A DNA stretch of 64,000 bases, from NCBI GenBank assembly GCA_958295665.1, contig OY282558.1, positions 23,373,409 through 23,437,408 of the forward strand, written 5' to 3'. The position numbers and the translations under genes are program-made. The notes under the pieces are model-generated. The model saw only the letters and a list, made by a program, of their open reading frames with translations, was not told where the DNA came from and made no database searches. Each line of letters begins with the position of its first letter. Positions within the stretch are counted from its first letter, which is position 1. This document shows positions 13,183-25,660 of this stretch, piece by piece. Origin of the DNA: Tipula vernalis (Eukaryota; Arthropoda; Insecta; Diptera; Tipulidae).

Positions 13183-14954
13183 ACCAAGTTTCTAGTATAT
13201 AAGAATTTTTTTTTTTAACTCATGTAATATGTATATAAAACTGCAAATAGGTTACTTATTATAAAAATACAATAAATTTCAAAAGTTTTACAGAAAATGT
13301 TACATTTTATAAATTCGCTAAATATTATGCAAAATACAATACATATACATACATTTAGGAATTATGTATATATTACAATTTTTTTGGGGGTTTAAATGGG
13401 ATGAATATTTTGAAGAAGAAAAAATTTACTATTATAACTATAAATATTATGTACAATGTACAATTTAAGAGAAGAAAATTATGAACATTTTTGTAGATTT
13501 TATGAAAGAGACGATGAAAAATGATTAGAAATTTTATTTAATTTTAGGTTTGTTTTTGTTTATATAATTTGTTTAAGAAAAATGTCAAATATATTAATGA
13601 AAATGAAAAAAAAAAATAATAATAATTTTCTGCAAAGAAAACCAGTTAAAATAACAATGAAGATAATAATAATACACAATATGTTATATTTCCTTGTAAA
13701 TAATATATATATACAATATTTTTCCTTTTTATTTTTATAAACGAAAAAATACTAAACGAACTTTTCTTTTATCGTTTTTGTTGTTGTTTAAAATATGCTT
13801 ATACGTATATATACATATATGTATAATGTTTTTCTGGTGAAGTGAAATGTGAAAAATTTTTTGTTGAGAAAATTTTACATTTTTTAAGTAATATAAGAGA
13901 CTTGCGGTAAGTAATTTATTTACGTGTTTGTATTATGTTGAAATATTGCGTCGAGGTGGTTATTTTTTACCTATACAATACAAACTAACTACTTCAATGG
14001 AAGTTATTTTCTACTGAGTGAGACTGTTAGTTTTTAAATAAGTTTTCTTTCTATCATATTTCTACTGCTATTGATCAGTCAATCAGATAGATCTCCATAA
14101 AATTCTTTTAAATGTAGCTGAGTAAGGAATGGCAACTAGTCCTACAATCTGTGGAATTATTTTCGATGATTATAAAGGGATTTTATTATTTTTAGAATTT
14201 GAGCTGGTGTAATTGTTAGCTTAAACAGCATTGTGCTGATCTAAAATCCACTACAAAAATGTGGTTTACATCAATTTACCAATTTAAAGGACTGCTCATG
14301 AAACTCCAGTTTGAGCAGAAATATACATAACTTTTATAAACAGATTCAAATATTCCATAATTTTAATAGAAACAATTCCATTAAAAGAAAATGAATCATG
14401 AGTATATTGTATGGAACATGATTTGCCGCGCTTGGTGTGTAACAGTCCTGTACACTATATTTTTGAACATAATTAAATTATTACTGGTCAAAATATGAAC
14501 CAGGATTTATTGATGCTTAGAAAATGGATCGACCTGCATTATATGATAGTTAGTGCAGAAATTAATGTACTGTTTTTGATATTGTCGGTTGAATATAATC
14601 AAAATCTAGACAATATATAGTACTCTTCGAGTTGTCCTAGCTATATTAGAGGTGATACCATGCCGACTATAACGTACTGTACAGCAGTGTACCGGATTAT
14701 AAATAGAGCAGATGATTTAAATATTTGGGAGTTACCCCAGATTACAGGCTTAATTTTAAGAGACACATTGAAAATATACAAAACTGTAACTGCATATAAT
14801 CGTAATTTATTCTTATTGAATGTTGTTTCCTGTGTCAATAGTAGTTGTTAATATTTATTTTAGCCTAATTTAATACGGAATTATATGAGGTGGGATATAT
14901 TACTCCAACTTCAACTTTCCAAAACAACTTTACTCGATGTTTGGAAAGTCTTGG
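13183..14954. other. Intergenic AT-rich sequence, no gene seen
   Basis: This is the 3' flank of the DUF4211-like gene. It holds long A and T runs and short TATATA stretches, and no coding or repeat structure that I could support. Confidence 0.5.
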
Positions 14955-15285
14955 GGGGGCTATTATGAAATTTTCGACAACGTCCAAAATGAGTTCTTAT
15001 GAAATTCTTCGACGCGCTATTATGAAACTAAAAAAGTTGGCGACTGCCCTTTGTTTTCGATAAAGTCGAACAATATGCGACTGCTCTTGAGGTGACGAAT
15101 GCATACGCGTGTTCAATAATAAATCGCGAGATAAAAAAATTTCAGTTATTCAGTTCGTAACGTATATTTTAATTTTGGATTTCTTTTTAATTTTCCGCCT
15201 AATTAATAAATTAATATTAATTTTTTTTTTTAAACTTTTTTTGTAGTTTGTTTTCGATATTGTCGAATAATTCATAATAGCTATT
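14955..15285. mobile_element. Probable MITE with inverted ends GCTATTATGAA...TTCGACAA
   Basis: Near the left end the sequence reads GCTATTATGAAATTTTCGAC. Near 15245-15285 the inverse of GCTATTATGAATTATTCGAC is found. A further copy of GCTATTATGAAAC lies at about 15018, so the ends may contain short subrepeats. The inside holds no coding region. It lies just upstream of the LTR retrotransposon remnant. The boundaries are approximate and no duplication was identified. Confidence 0.4.
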
Positions 15286-15364
15286 TTCGACGTTGTCGAA
15301 TTGGTCGACAACGTAATGGTACGTGGCGTTACGTAATGGTATCGCCGGTTTATTAGCGGGTACT

Positions 15365-16330
15365 CACCTTGTCGGCTCCCATCTCTTTTCTCTTAAAACC
15401 GAATCGAAAATTTGTCTGGACCGTTGATGAAGCTGAAATTAAAGTTAATACACTGAAACATGCTCTGGTTGCACCACCTGTCCTGGTTACTCCAGATTTT
15501 AACTCTATGTTTTTTATACAGTGCGACGCTAGCGCTACATACTGGTACAGGTGTTGTGTTATTTCAAAGAGATGAGGAAGAAAATGACAAGCCCATAGCG
15601 CATATGTCTAAAAGACTTAATCCTTCTCAACGGAATTTTTCGGTTACAGACCAGCAATACTTACACACGATTGATGCGATCAAGAAGTTTCGGTTGTACG
15701 TAGAGGGCTTGGCTTACGGTTAAAACGGACCACGCTAGCTATAAGTGGCACGGTGAAACTTGAAGCTTCAGCGGTTCAATTTCGAAAAGGATCTCATAAT
15801 GAAGTCCTTGACGCGTTATCACGAGTCAAAATTGAATCTCTGGATATTTTGCAGCATTCACTGCTTGATTCCTCGTTTAAATAACTTTTTCACACATCAA
15901 AATTTAATACATTATATCAAACCTTACACAAACATATTTAGTCTACCATAGATATTCGCTCATACAAACTTCTAATTCTGAATCTCTACGAATTGTTATA
16001 CTTAAATTAGCTCGGTATTTGTCATTACCCTCCAACTGCAAATGAAATAGGAAGTTTGTTAATTCAGGTGATGACTGTAATGTCAATAAACGTCCTAATT
16101 AAATCAGCAGACTAACTCTCGTTTCTCTTCTTCTCATGGAGTTTCGTCTCTTTCAGAGGTTATATTTGGACTTCTTGGGACCTAATAGCTCTGGATCATT
16201 TGTCAAAATTCGTGATCACCAGGGCACAAAACTCACTTCATGTGCCGTAACTGCATACTTCAACAAGTGCCTCTTCGTGGCTACTAAGAGGAAAATAAGT
16301 TCTAACCAAACTCTCTGTTCGTTGTGATCG
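15365..16330 (+). pseudogene. Gypsy-type LTR retrotransposon remnant (RNase H, then integrase fragments)
   Basis: At 15369-15575 the reading contains FVWTVDEAEIKVNTLKHAL, then PPVLVTPDF and FFIQCDASAT. After a frame change it continues as VLFQRDEEENDKPIAHMSKR, LNPSQRNFSVTDQQYLHTI and IKKFRLYVEGL up to about 15720. This is the typical Gypsy RT-to-RNase H junction and RNase H domain. At 16136-16200 FQRLYLDFLGPNSSGSF matches the start of an integrase core domain, followed by a short trace (RDHQGTKLTSCAVTAYF). Stops and missing parts show that it is dead. No long terminal repeat was recognised. Confidence 0.75.
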
Positions 16331-16737
16331 CAGTTATTTAATGACAATACAAGAATTCAAAGATATTTGAGTGACGCTGACCACTGTTTTTCACTTGATT
16401 GTTGTATGTTTAGGTTTACTGATTAATATTTAACCCTTATAATGATTCGTATCATAAAATTTATCAGTTCACCACATTGGTATCGCTTTATCTTAATATC
16501 TGTCGACGAAAATAACTTTTAGATAATTCTTATTTTGCGTTACATAATCCGTATCATTTAGCGGGTGCCAATCTTAAAATTTAAACCGGCGCCGGTACCA
16601 TCTTAATTCTCGTTCGCTGTAATTCGCATCGTCATCCAAAAGGCAATTACGGAAAATTCAATTTGAATATCATGGAGGTTTGCAACAGCCTGAATGAGTC
16701 ATGGGCGAGGTTTTTAAATCCGCTATCGGATTTTTAA

Positions 16738-17010
16738 TGCGAACAGAATAAAGGTAAATCTCAACTTCGAAACTTCCGCAGGTATTTCTGGCATACAGCC
16801 CAAAGCTCTTTGATTCCATCGTTACCAATAATTTTAAAGGAGTACCTATTAAGTAAATGTAACGGTGCAAATTTGGATAAAATGTTAGAAGAAATTACTA
16901 GGGTAACTATTTTAGAACCGACTTTGGTAGAAACACCTAATACCGAGATTCATTTCCTGTTATTTGATGAAGACGTTTTCATGATACGGTTTATTCAAAA
17001 TAACGAATGA
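16738..17010 (+). other. Unassigned 90-codon open stretch with nearby AATAAA
   Basis: The frame is open from 16738 and stops at 17008-17010. It contains YFWHTAQSSLIPSLPIIL, KEYLLSKCNGANLDKML and ETPNTEIHFLLFDEDVFMI. Codon use is more balanced than in the surrounding AT-rich DNA. A possible splice acceptor (CCGCAG) precedes 16782, and AATAAA follows at about 17013. It could be an orphan or relic last exon. I do not recognise the protein, and no matching upstream exon was found. Confidence 0.2.
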
Positions 17011-17560
17011 ATTAATAAAATTAAGATTTTTTTTTTTTTTTTAATTAATTTGTTTGTTTTTTCATTCATTCACATTGATAACCAAAATTAAAAATATTCA
17101 AAATTAAATAATTTAAATTTATTTTCATTTCATTCTTTTTAAAAATACTTTTTTTTTAGTTTCTTATGTATAGTATAATAGTTGTAGTTTTTGTATCCAT
17201 TTCATCTGTCCATCATATAACTTGTAATTCATAAAAATTTAAAATAAACATAAAACATAATCGAAGATTTAAGACAATACAAATAAAAAAAAACTATAAT
17301 TAAATTAATATTTCCTAAAATAGTATTAATTTATAATAGAAATTATTATCATTTGTAAGATTTTGTAGTAGTAGCAAATACACATTTACTATTTACTTAT
17401 ATACTTGTTTATTTAATTATATAAAAAAAAACAAAATTAAAAATGCATTTTTATCAAGTAAATAAAAAATTACAGTTTTATATAATACAAAGTAAATAGT
17501 AGAGTACAGTAGTTTAATAAAATGGTGTGGATGAATTTTCATAATAATTCGTTAATGAAT

Positions 17561-20500
17561 TTACACGTTAATACCCTGTGAGGTGCGTGAATTTTGATTT
17601 GTATTTGGTGGTGGCCCAGGCCGTGTATTTCCCCCGTAATTTCCATTCGGACCGCCAGCATTACTGCCACCACCACGTTGTGATGGCCGCATATTCGGTC
17701 CTCCAGGATTACCGCCTCGATTTGCATTTAAATTAGCACCAGGATTTTGCGGATTGGTCCGCGGAACATGTTGTGGATTATTACGATCGATCATGTTACC
17801 GGCACCGGCGTTGTTACGCATTTGGCCGCCGCCTCCGCCTCCACCACCAACGCCCGGATTTCCATTCCCTCGCATATTTCCACCACCACCACCACTCATA
17901 TGTGGTCTTGGTTTATATTGGCCATTATTGTATCCATTATCTTGCCTGCTATTTAAAAAATTACCGTTACTTCCGCCGCCATTTTGTACTTGATAGTAAT
18001 TATCATTATTCCTAAAGTATGTGTTGCCGTTATTGTTATTACTGTTCGGCCGTCCCGTATTTTGTTGAGTTTGCCCCGATTGGAAAGCGTTTTGTGATCG
18101 TGGATGATAATTTCCATTGGGATTATTCGATGGTGGGCCACGAGGCCCGCTTTGCCTTGACTGCATATTTCCCCCACCGCTTCGAACATTTCGTGACATA
18201 TTCCGATTACTGTAACCAGAATTATCTTGATTCTGTTCGTTCCACGAATTTGATGAATCTTTATCCTCACGCCTATCACTTTTCGATACTTCTTGCCATT
18301 CGTTACTTGTATCCTTTTGCGGATTAGCATCATTTGGATTCCAATTCTCAATTTTTGGTGGCGGCGACTCTTCTATAATTTTTTTTGTTTCGCCTACAAT
18401 TTGCGGTTGTTGAACATCTTTTGGTTGTTGCGGATGGAGGGGTTGTGACTGCTGTTGTTGCGGATGATTTAATATTTGTTGTGGCATATTAGGCGGTGCG
18501 ACAAATTGTTGCGGACTTACAAAACCAGGAATTGGAACAGCGGCTGGAGCTGGCGCTATTATGTGAACCGGATTTTGAATGAGCTGTGGAGCGGGGGATA
18601 ACGCAACAGGTATTTGATTATTAACGGTGGCAAAACCAGGAATATGCGCGGGATTTATATCAGAGTTCTTAATTTGACCGTAAGGAACTACTGCGGGTTG
18701 CTGAGTCGGCACGATTGCCTTAAAATTTTGATTCGTAAACGTTTGCGTTTGTATACTAGCATTGATTAGTTGTTGTTGTTGAGGCGGTTGTCCTTTATTT
18801 GGAATTTGATTTGGTGGTGCGGGTTGTTGCTGTGTCACTTGGACTGGTTGTTGCTGTTGTTGTTGTTGCGGCGAAGGTTGTTGTGGTGATTGTTGCTGCT
18901 GTGGTGGTTGTTGTTGTTGTCCCGTAGGACTGTGCTGTATATTATTATTGATAATTGCCGCTGGTTGAAATCCTACATTTGGGAAAGGATCGGGCGAATC
19001 CAGTTCCGAGTCTTGTAAAAAGAAAAAGCTCCCACTTCCAATCACTTCAGCAATTGGTCGAATTTGCTGTAAATACTGGTGTTGCTTAAAATAGGCTTGT
19101 TCGACAGCACGCACCGTTGTTGGACCTATATGTGGCGGTATTTGATTGGCTGGCACTAAGTTTACACCGGTCACTGGGGTTGTGACTATCTGTTGAATTG
19201 GAACTTGTGATTGCGAGGGGATTGTTTGCGCCTGTTCGAGTGGAATTACTGATGGTGGGAATGAAGGTACGGGTACAGATGTCGGGGCTGGCGCTTCCGA
19301 AATTATAGTTGAATCAGCCGAATTCATAAGAGATTCTTTAATACCATCATCTTTCACCAAATCGTCGGAACCATCATATTTCTCCTGACCATTTTGATCT
19401 TCCACACTCAATGACTCAACACCAGTTTCATTTGTATTCACGTCCGATTCAATTCCATTCACTGGGATTTCTTCTTCCACGATCTCAGGTTGACGATCAA
19501 AATATTCACTCGAAATAATCGATTGAATTAAGGCTCGTACTTTTTCAAACGTTATGTCGCCATGATAAGGTTTCGTCCGGCCATCGACCACATGAAACAT
19601 AATTTCGGCCGATTTTTGTGCAGTAGCCGCAAATTTTTTTGCGTCATCATTTTCACCACGAATCGGAGTTACGTCCACTAATAGCTTGTCGAGAAGTTCA
19701 AAATCTTGGTCATCGAGCTTGATCGCACCATTACTACCATTAACAAAATCTTGACGAATTTCAATTACTTTAAATTGTTCTAAAATATTTTGAAAAACAA
19801 ATACTTCACGAACTTTTCCTATGTCTTGTTGTGTCCGATGGGAGGCCTCCTACAAATTAGAGAAACAAGTATACATTTAATCTAAACACAATAGTTCCAG
19901 CATAAATGTTAAATTTAAGATACTTACTCGACGCGCAATCTTCTTCTGTTCCTTTTCTGATGCAGCAAGTACATTGTTGATCTGTTTAACAAATTCCCTT
20001 GCAAATTCTAGCAAATGTGTTACTTCATCGTATTTTGAGACGGCAATCAATTGGTCAGATGTCAAATCTTTCCCAGATTTTTGCGAGTCTTTATAAGAAT
20101 CTAGTTTCCCCTTTAAATATAACAAAAACCGATTAGTAATTTCCAATTGGACACTGATAAAAATTTTAAGGTTATTCCTATTCGCGTCATATAAATTGAG
20201 AATGTGTGCTTTTAGAGATATGCAAATTACTGTTTGGAAGAAACCGACTTAGCGCACACAAAGGAAACTACCCAAACCGGGTGAGTGCACGCTCAAGGTG
20301 TTGGTACATTGACATTACAACGGAATTGCTCAATTTTTTTTCGTGTTTCAACATTGTCCAGAAATCAATACATTAGATAATTTTAGCAGCGCATTTAAGT
20401 AAAACAAAAAAACGTAATTAAAAAACCAAATGCTGATTGGAGTGAATCTATGTAATATTAAATATGGAAAAACAGTTTTTTTTTGTATATACAGAAAATA

Positions 20501-20787
20501 CAAGTATGGCGTCTGCCAAATACATAGAAAATCTGTTTCGAGAAACAAAAGACGACGAAACATAATGCTTTACACAAAAAAAAAAAAAAATCAGCCGTAC
20601 ATACCTTACGTTTTTCCAAATTACGAATTTTATGTTCTATAAGAACTAATACTTGTCGAATTGGTGGTTCAGGTTGATGCTGGTGATGAGGGGCCGTTAC
20701 CACTGCTACTGGTTGACTTTGATGATTAATTTCGGCTGGTAGTGATGATGGCTTAGTTTCCAATTTAACGTTTGATGCTGAAGGCAT
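17561..20787 (-). CDS. Capr: Caprin family RNA-binding protein, complete, 3 exons, 884 aa
   Basis: The coding exons on the minus strand are 20787-20605, 20110-19928 and 19849-17561. Each of the first two is 61 codons, all are phase 0, and the junctions are GT/AG. The start is the ATG at 20787-20785 (MPSASNVK). Residues about 45-200 are the helical HR1 region (VLVLIEHKIRNLEKRK, KYDEVTHLLEFAREFVKQI). Around residues 370-410 lies the HR2 hallmark FFFLQDSELDSPDPFPNVGF. A Gln/Pro-rich tract follows at about 425-500. The C terminus (about 680-884) is rich in Gly, Asn and Arg (RGGNPGGPNMR type), the RNA-binding RGG-like tail. Caprins act in cytoplasmic mRNP and stress granules as translational regulators together with FMR1 and G3BP/Rasputin; this is family knowledge. 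The gene is convergent with the DUF4211-like gene. No frame damage is visible. Confidence 0.93.
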
Positions 20788-22005
20788 TTTGGAATACAAG
20801 CGCACTTTATATAAATGGTTAATTAGTAGGTAATTTAGTTAAATTTTATATGATAAACGGAATGTGAGAAAAAAAAAAAAAGAAAAATGTATTTCCCTAA
20901 TTTTCTATTTGATTTTTTTTTAATACTCTGTATGGTTGGATATTCACAATTGTTTCACACAAATGATAGCAAATGAATGAGAAAAATAGATGGCAGACAA
21001 TTTTCAGCCAAAAAAATACGTCTACTTTTATTTATCTTGAAGTTGGGCATAATTCTACTAAACAAATAAAAATTTGACAGTTTGTCTAAAAATACGCCGA
21101 AAATCGATAATACAGATTTGTTTAATAGATCGTGCCATCTATTGAATGTGTAATACAATACAATCTTTACAATAATATCCGTTACAAATTTATCACCTTG
21201 GATCTCTTAATACACAACGTAAAAAAAAAAAATTAATTCCATAACTGGAATTAATATTATGATTACAAATTATTTTGTGTAGGACTTTAAAAATAAAATT
21301 AAAATAAAAAATATGAAATATAAATTAAAAAAACGCCTCAATTCACCTTAAAATAATTGTGTTTAAGAGTGAAAAAAATTAATATAAAATTACGTTACAA
21401 TACACAGTTTTGGTTTTAAACCGTATAAGGGCATCATCTACTTAGGAACAGTTGTCTTTTTCAATTTATTTATTATTTTAACGTATGAAGGTTGGAAATC
21501 TTATTTTTTTAAAATATGTAATCACATTTTGGTTATATTCGAGATCTAAGGTAAACTGTTCTGCTTGTTAAAATGTACAACCTTAGACCTAATTGATTCG
21601 CTCGTTTTGATTTAATTCATTGCTTCTTTATTTCTTTTCAATTTGATCGCCCCATTGTTCCAATTTTGTTTTTCAATTGTTTGATTAAGTCGGTTAAGTT
21701 TGAACTTCGTAAATGGTCGCTAAACTGTCACTGCTGTTGTTAGCTTGTTATAAACGCTGTAATGAAAGCCACAATTGTAGTTTGGTCATTTCTAATCTCT
21801 ACTTAGATCTGATGATTTGCTTTAGTTAAAAGGAAACAAATGCCGCTCTTTACATCCTTTGAAGGATATAGGTCAGTGATCGCAAGTAGTTGGTTATTGG
21901 CATTCCAATAAAATTATTTCGTAATTCCGTAAAATATTTTTTTTAAATGTAATATTGTGGATCAGCCAGAATCGGGCCTGCAATGCACCAGATTTTTACA
22001 GAACG
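20788..22005. other. Upstream region of Caprin, no gene seen
   Basis: AT-rich sequence that should include the Caprin 5' UTR and promoter. I could not place a transcription start or a core promoter motif with confidence. No coding or inverted-repeat structure was noted. Confidence 0.4.
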
Positions 22006-22009
22006 AATA

Positions 22010-22345
22010 TTACGTTGAAACTAAGGCCCAATAGTCCCAGTGGAAGCTTCCTGAAAGGGTAAGACGAGGAAAAAGCTCGTCAAGTTCCATCGATTAAGAA
22101 GGTTCTGCTCACTCTTTTTTTCGATTTCAACGGTATAGTGTACCAAGAGTTCTTACCACCAAGTCGTACGTCAGTAAGAGGTGCTACCGGGAAGTTATTC
22201 GCTGTTTGCAGAAAGAAGCCGAAGAAAACGCCCGGATTTGTGGCGAACAACCTACGTCCATGGTACCACGATAACGCACCTGCTCACACTTCTCTACTTA
22301 TTGCTAAATTTTTGACTAAAAACGATACCGCTATAACGTCTAAAT
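22010..22345 (+). pseudogene. mariner transposase fragment
   Basis: Read in the + direction with small breaks, the region gives VKTRKKLVKFHR-like text and then KKVLLTLFFDFNGIVYQEFL, PPSRTSVRG and RPWYHDNAPAHTSLLIAKFL. Mariner proteins have LTVFFDxxGVVHHEFLP, and later WFLHHDNAPSHT, which carries the second catalytic Asp. Only the middle of the catalytic domain is recognisable, and the ends are lost. Confidence 0.7.
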
Positions 22346-23775
22346 AAATGCCCTACAACCTTTCCGACATCCAACCATCCATAAACTAAGCCTCCAAAAT
22401 AGTTACAAATGTCAAGCGCTACTAGTAGACCAACACAACAAAAAAAGTTGTGACAACTGGGCATAGTAAACCATGTATTTTATCACCTAGTGGTTGTCTT
22501 ACGAGCTTTCCGAATTTGTCGAAAATATTTGATATTTGTGCTTTATCAAAACTCTAAAAACGTCTTTTCTATTTTTTTGTAAGAATAACAAAGCAAAAAA
22601 GGTCGATTTTTGGAAACTCAACAATTTTTTGGCAAGCCGGACAAATTTTAAAATGTGCCAAGTTTGGACGCATGCTTTTCTTTCTCTGATTATCTCTTGG
22701 TGCCTCGTCGTTACCTTCGAGATGTGTGGTTTTCGGTTTTTATTGCCTTCGTCATGAAATTTTCGACTATCAGTTTGAAAGAGTGTGGAAGACAATCGAT
22801 ATTCATTCATGCATGTTTTACTAAAATGTTTGTAGTGATCGTCATAAGCTTAACTGTACTGATCGTGGGCCCACGAATACAATTTTTTTTTGTGTCTTAT
22901 GTACGAGTATCTATTTGTTATGTATTTATTTATTTTATTTTATGTTTTTTTTGTGTGTTGTTTATAACTCGTAACGACAATTTGATTTATGTTATTTTTC
23001 TAAATTAGATTTTATGTAGCGAGCAGAGATCACATCGCCCGATCGTGATATCAAAATTCATCAGCTCTTCATAAAATTAATTTTAACAAATAAAGTAATG
23101 ACTTAAATTAAAAAACAAAAATAAGAATAATTTAATTTGATTTGTATATAAATATAGACTAACAAAAAAATTTACACTTTGACTGTTTATATAAATAAAT
23201 CAGAAAATCAGTAGCAGCAGCATAAGAAGACAAACTGTCGAGAAAAATTTGTTTTGTTTCGTTAAAAAATTGTACATACCCACCTGTTATCATTTTTATA
23301 GCCGGGCGATCGTCAGTTTCTTAATGTTGATGTTATGCGATTATTGTATTATGTGTATTATGTGTGTTTGGTCGATTTTCTACGCGACTTGGCATAGCAA
23401 ACAGGAGTGGCGAGCCAACCGGAAATGCTTACTTTTTAGGTTGTTTATTGATTGATGCTTAATTAGGTCACATCATTAAAGACACCAATAATTTCGAACA
23501 AAACAAAATTCCATGAATCGACTTTGTATTTATTTGCGCTCTTAGTGTGAAACTGTGAATGTATAAATCAAAACAGTGGTGGGCGATACTCATTGAAAGA
23601 CAATATTTTAGCTACAGTATAATGTATTTTTTTCATTATAGGTAACGTTTTATCTATATATGACACGACATATAATACAAATGATAAAATAATTTATCTT
23701 ATTCTCGGTTAACAACAACAACAACAACAATATCGGTACATAATCTTGAATGAATCATAATATTCTCTCTTAACA
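22346..23775. other. Intergenic region 3' of the thioredoxin-like gene, no gene supported
   Basis: There is a 103-codon open frame on the minus strand (22810-22499), but it has no recognisable motif and I do not call it. A (CAA)n microsatellite of about seven units lies at 23709-23730. No other structure was found. Confidence 0.4.
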
Positions 23776-24371
23776 TCAGTAATCTCGTGCATCTAATGCA
23801 TCTTCGGCACAACCAGGTAATTTTTTATAATCTGCCATCGTCATCTTGATGGCAGCATTTGGTTTGGTGAGAGTTTTATTTTTACTTAAATTACCAATCG
23901 TCGTTGGCGCACAATTCCAATTGTAAAAGTTTCGTTTATAATTCCCACCTTTACACTTTTCTTCTAATTGGAGCTCCTCCTCAATTGTTTCCAATAAAAT
24001 GGGCATGTTCGTTCCGGATAGGCAATTTACTAATTTATTACACTAAATAATTTATTTCGTTAAATTACTTTGATTAAACTATCGAATTAAATCGTGAAGC
24101 TTACCGATGCAAATAACCAAGTGGGTTCACTCGTATCCCGAAAATTTGCCAAACGTTTGATTTTATCTGATTTACACTTGGCCAAATGTAAATTATCACA
24201 GCCCTTTTCAAGTTTTAATTTTTCCAAGCTGCTTGACATACTGATACACGGACCACACCATTCCGTGTACACATCCATGACTAGTAAACCTTCACGTTCT
24301 AAAAATTTTTCAAAATCATCATCGCTTTCGATTTCAGCATGAAGTTTCTGAACGGCATCACTTTTTTCCAT
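23776..24371 (-). CDS. Short thioredoxin-domain protein of the TXNDC3/TXNDC6 (NME8/NME9) type, 2 exons, 177 aa
   Basis: Exon 1 is 24371-24105 (89 codons, starting MEKSDAVQKL) and ends at GTAAGC. A 62-bp intron follows, and exon 2 is 24042-23776, beginning TGT after TTTAG. Both are phase 0, and the joint reads TWLFAS-CNKLVNCLSGTNMP. The thioredoxin fold contains the redox motif WCGPC at about residues 38-42. The stretch TWLFAS...GTNMPILLETIEEEL is typical of the thioredoxin part of axonemal NME8/NME9 proteins. Those usually carry one or more NDP-kinase domains after it; here the chain stops at about residue 177 with no such domain. Family relatives work in cilia or sperm flagella; for this gene that is inference. 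Confidence 0.85.
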
Positions 24372-24769
24372 GATGCACTTATTCAGTTATTAAATAATGT
24401 TTAAAATTAAATATAAAGAGAATTTAGAATACTACAAATTAATTTAAATAGATTTTATTGTTGCTTCAAATTTGGTAGATCGAAAATAAATAAATGGTTT
24501 TAGTTGCCACTTGTGACTACTTAAATGTGAAATTTTTGACTTGCTCTTCTCGGGCGATTTACGATTATGCGCAACTTACAGTAGTTATCATGGTAATATT
24601 TATGAATTTTCCTTCTATAGAATACATTGAGGGCCTTAAGTTTGAACAAGCTTTAATTCACAACGGAGGATTTTTACAGCGTAACGTAGATTTTAGGAAA
24701 ATTGACTGAAAGAATTGATATTGTTTACCTTTAGCCCCTACAATTCTAATAAAGCCTGTCCCAAAATTA

Positions 24770-25660
24770 ATGCAAGATTTGAATTAAATAGAAAACACAG
24801 TTTTTAGTCTTTAGATTGTTATTTTTTTATTGAATCATAAAGTACGTAGGATAAGGTTATTTTTATGGAATAACAAATCGAGCAAATGCCCTCCACGGCT
24901 TTGCTGGCATATACGCACCCTTTTGTCGAAATTTTCCATGACCATATTCTGCATAAACGTGGCTGAATTTCGTTGATGCAGCGTTATGTATGGGTGGTTG
25001 TGGGCTTATTGACATAGACCTTTAACTCCAAATAACCCCATAAAAAGAAATCTAATGGTGTTAAATCACACGATCTAGGGGGCTAATTCTGATCACCGAA
25101 AATAGAAGAGTACACGGCCAGGAAATGTCTCAAGCAATAATTGAATTGTTTCACGAGATGTATGGCATGTGGCATTAATTAATAATATCATCCAATTTTG
25201 GCATAGAAAAACTGTGTTCATGTCGCAAGATCAAGCACCAAATGATGAATTTAGCTCAAAATCCGCACCAAACAGTGACACGTTGTAGATGCATTTGTTT
25301 TTCGACAATCACATGTGGGTTCTTCGAACCCCAAACACGGCAATTTTGGCGATTAACAAAGCCTCAAAATTTTCGAACTGTGGCCGCCAAACTTTCATTA
25401 TTTTTGAGATATTGTTCAATAATGAAAACACGGTGTTGTATTGTGTAAAGGCAGGTGGTTTGGCGTCTATTGGAGGGGGATGGGGGGACCAAAGTTGAGT
25501 AGATTAATCTACCAGCTCCGTAACCTTCCAGTAGGGTGCGCATCACGTGAGCTGTTCTGGTCTTGTCATTAGGCAGCTGCGTGATGGGTACAATTGTGTA
25601 AGGGGGTAACCTGTTCACAACTCGCAAGTGTACGTACTGCCTCCTCGTGGCAACCACTGG
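24770..25660 (-). pseudogene. Tc1/mariner-superfamily transposase with large internal deletion
   Basis: On the minus strand the N-terminal piece (from about 25480) reads QHRVFIIEQYLKNNESLAAT and VRKF. It is fused almost directly to the catalytic-domain piece FVNRQNCRVWGSKNPHVIVE, then QMHLQRVTVWCGF. Further down come CHMPYIS, SPLDRVI and a KPWRAFARFVIP-like end. Full relatives carry more than 100 residues between these two blocks, so the middle of the protein is deleted. Stops are frequent. The sequence at about 24755 (cctgtcccaaaatt) may be near one end, but no matching inverted end was found. Confidence 0.65.

Noticed and set aside
17747..18351. Several open frames on both strands within Caprin
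   Set aside because: They are shadows of the Gly/Asn-rich, repetitive Caprin C terminus. The Caprin frame alone shows family motifs and splice-consistent exons.
20788..20805. Extended Caprin start with six more codons
   Set aside because: It begins at GTG. The ATG at 20787 is the first proper start in the frame and gives a normal N terminus.
22499..22810. Minus-strand open frame of 103 codons
   Set aside because: No recognisable domain, no splice or start context, and an opposite-strand frame of similar length overlaps it.
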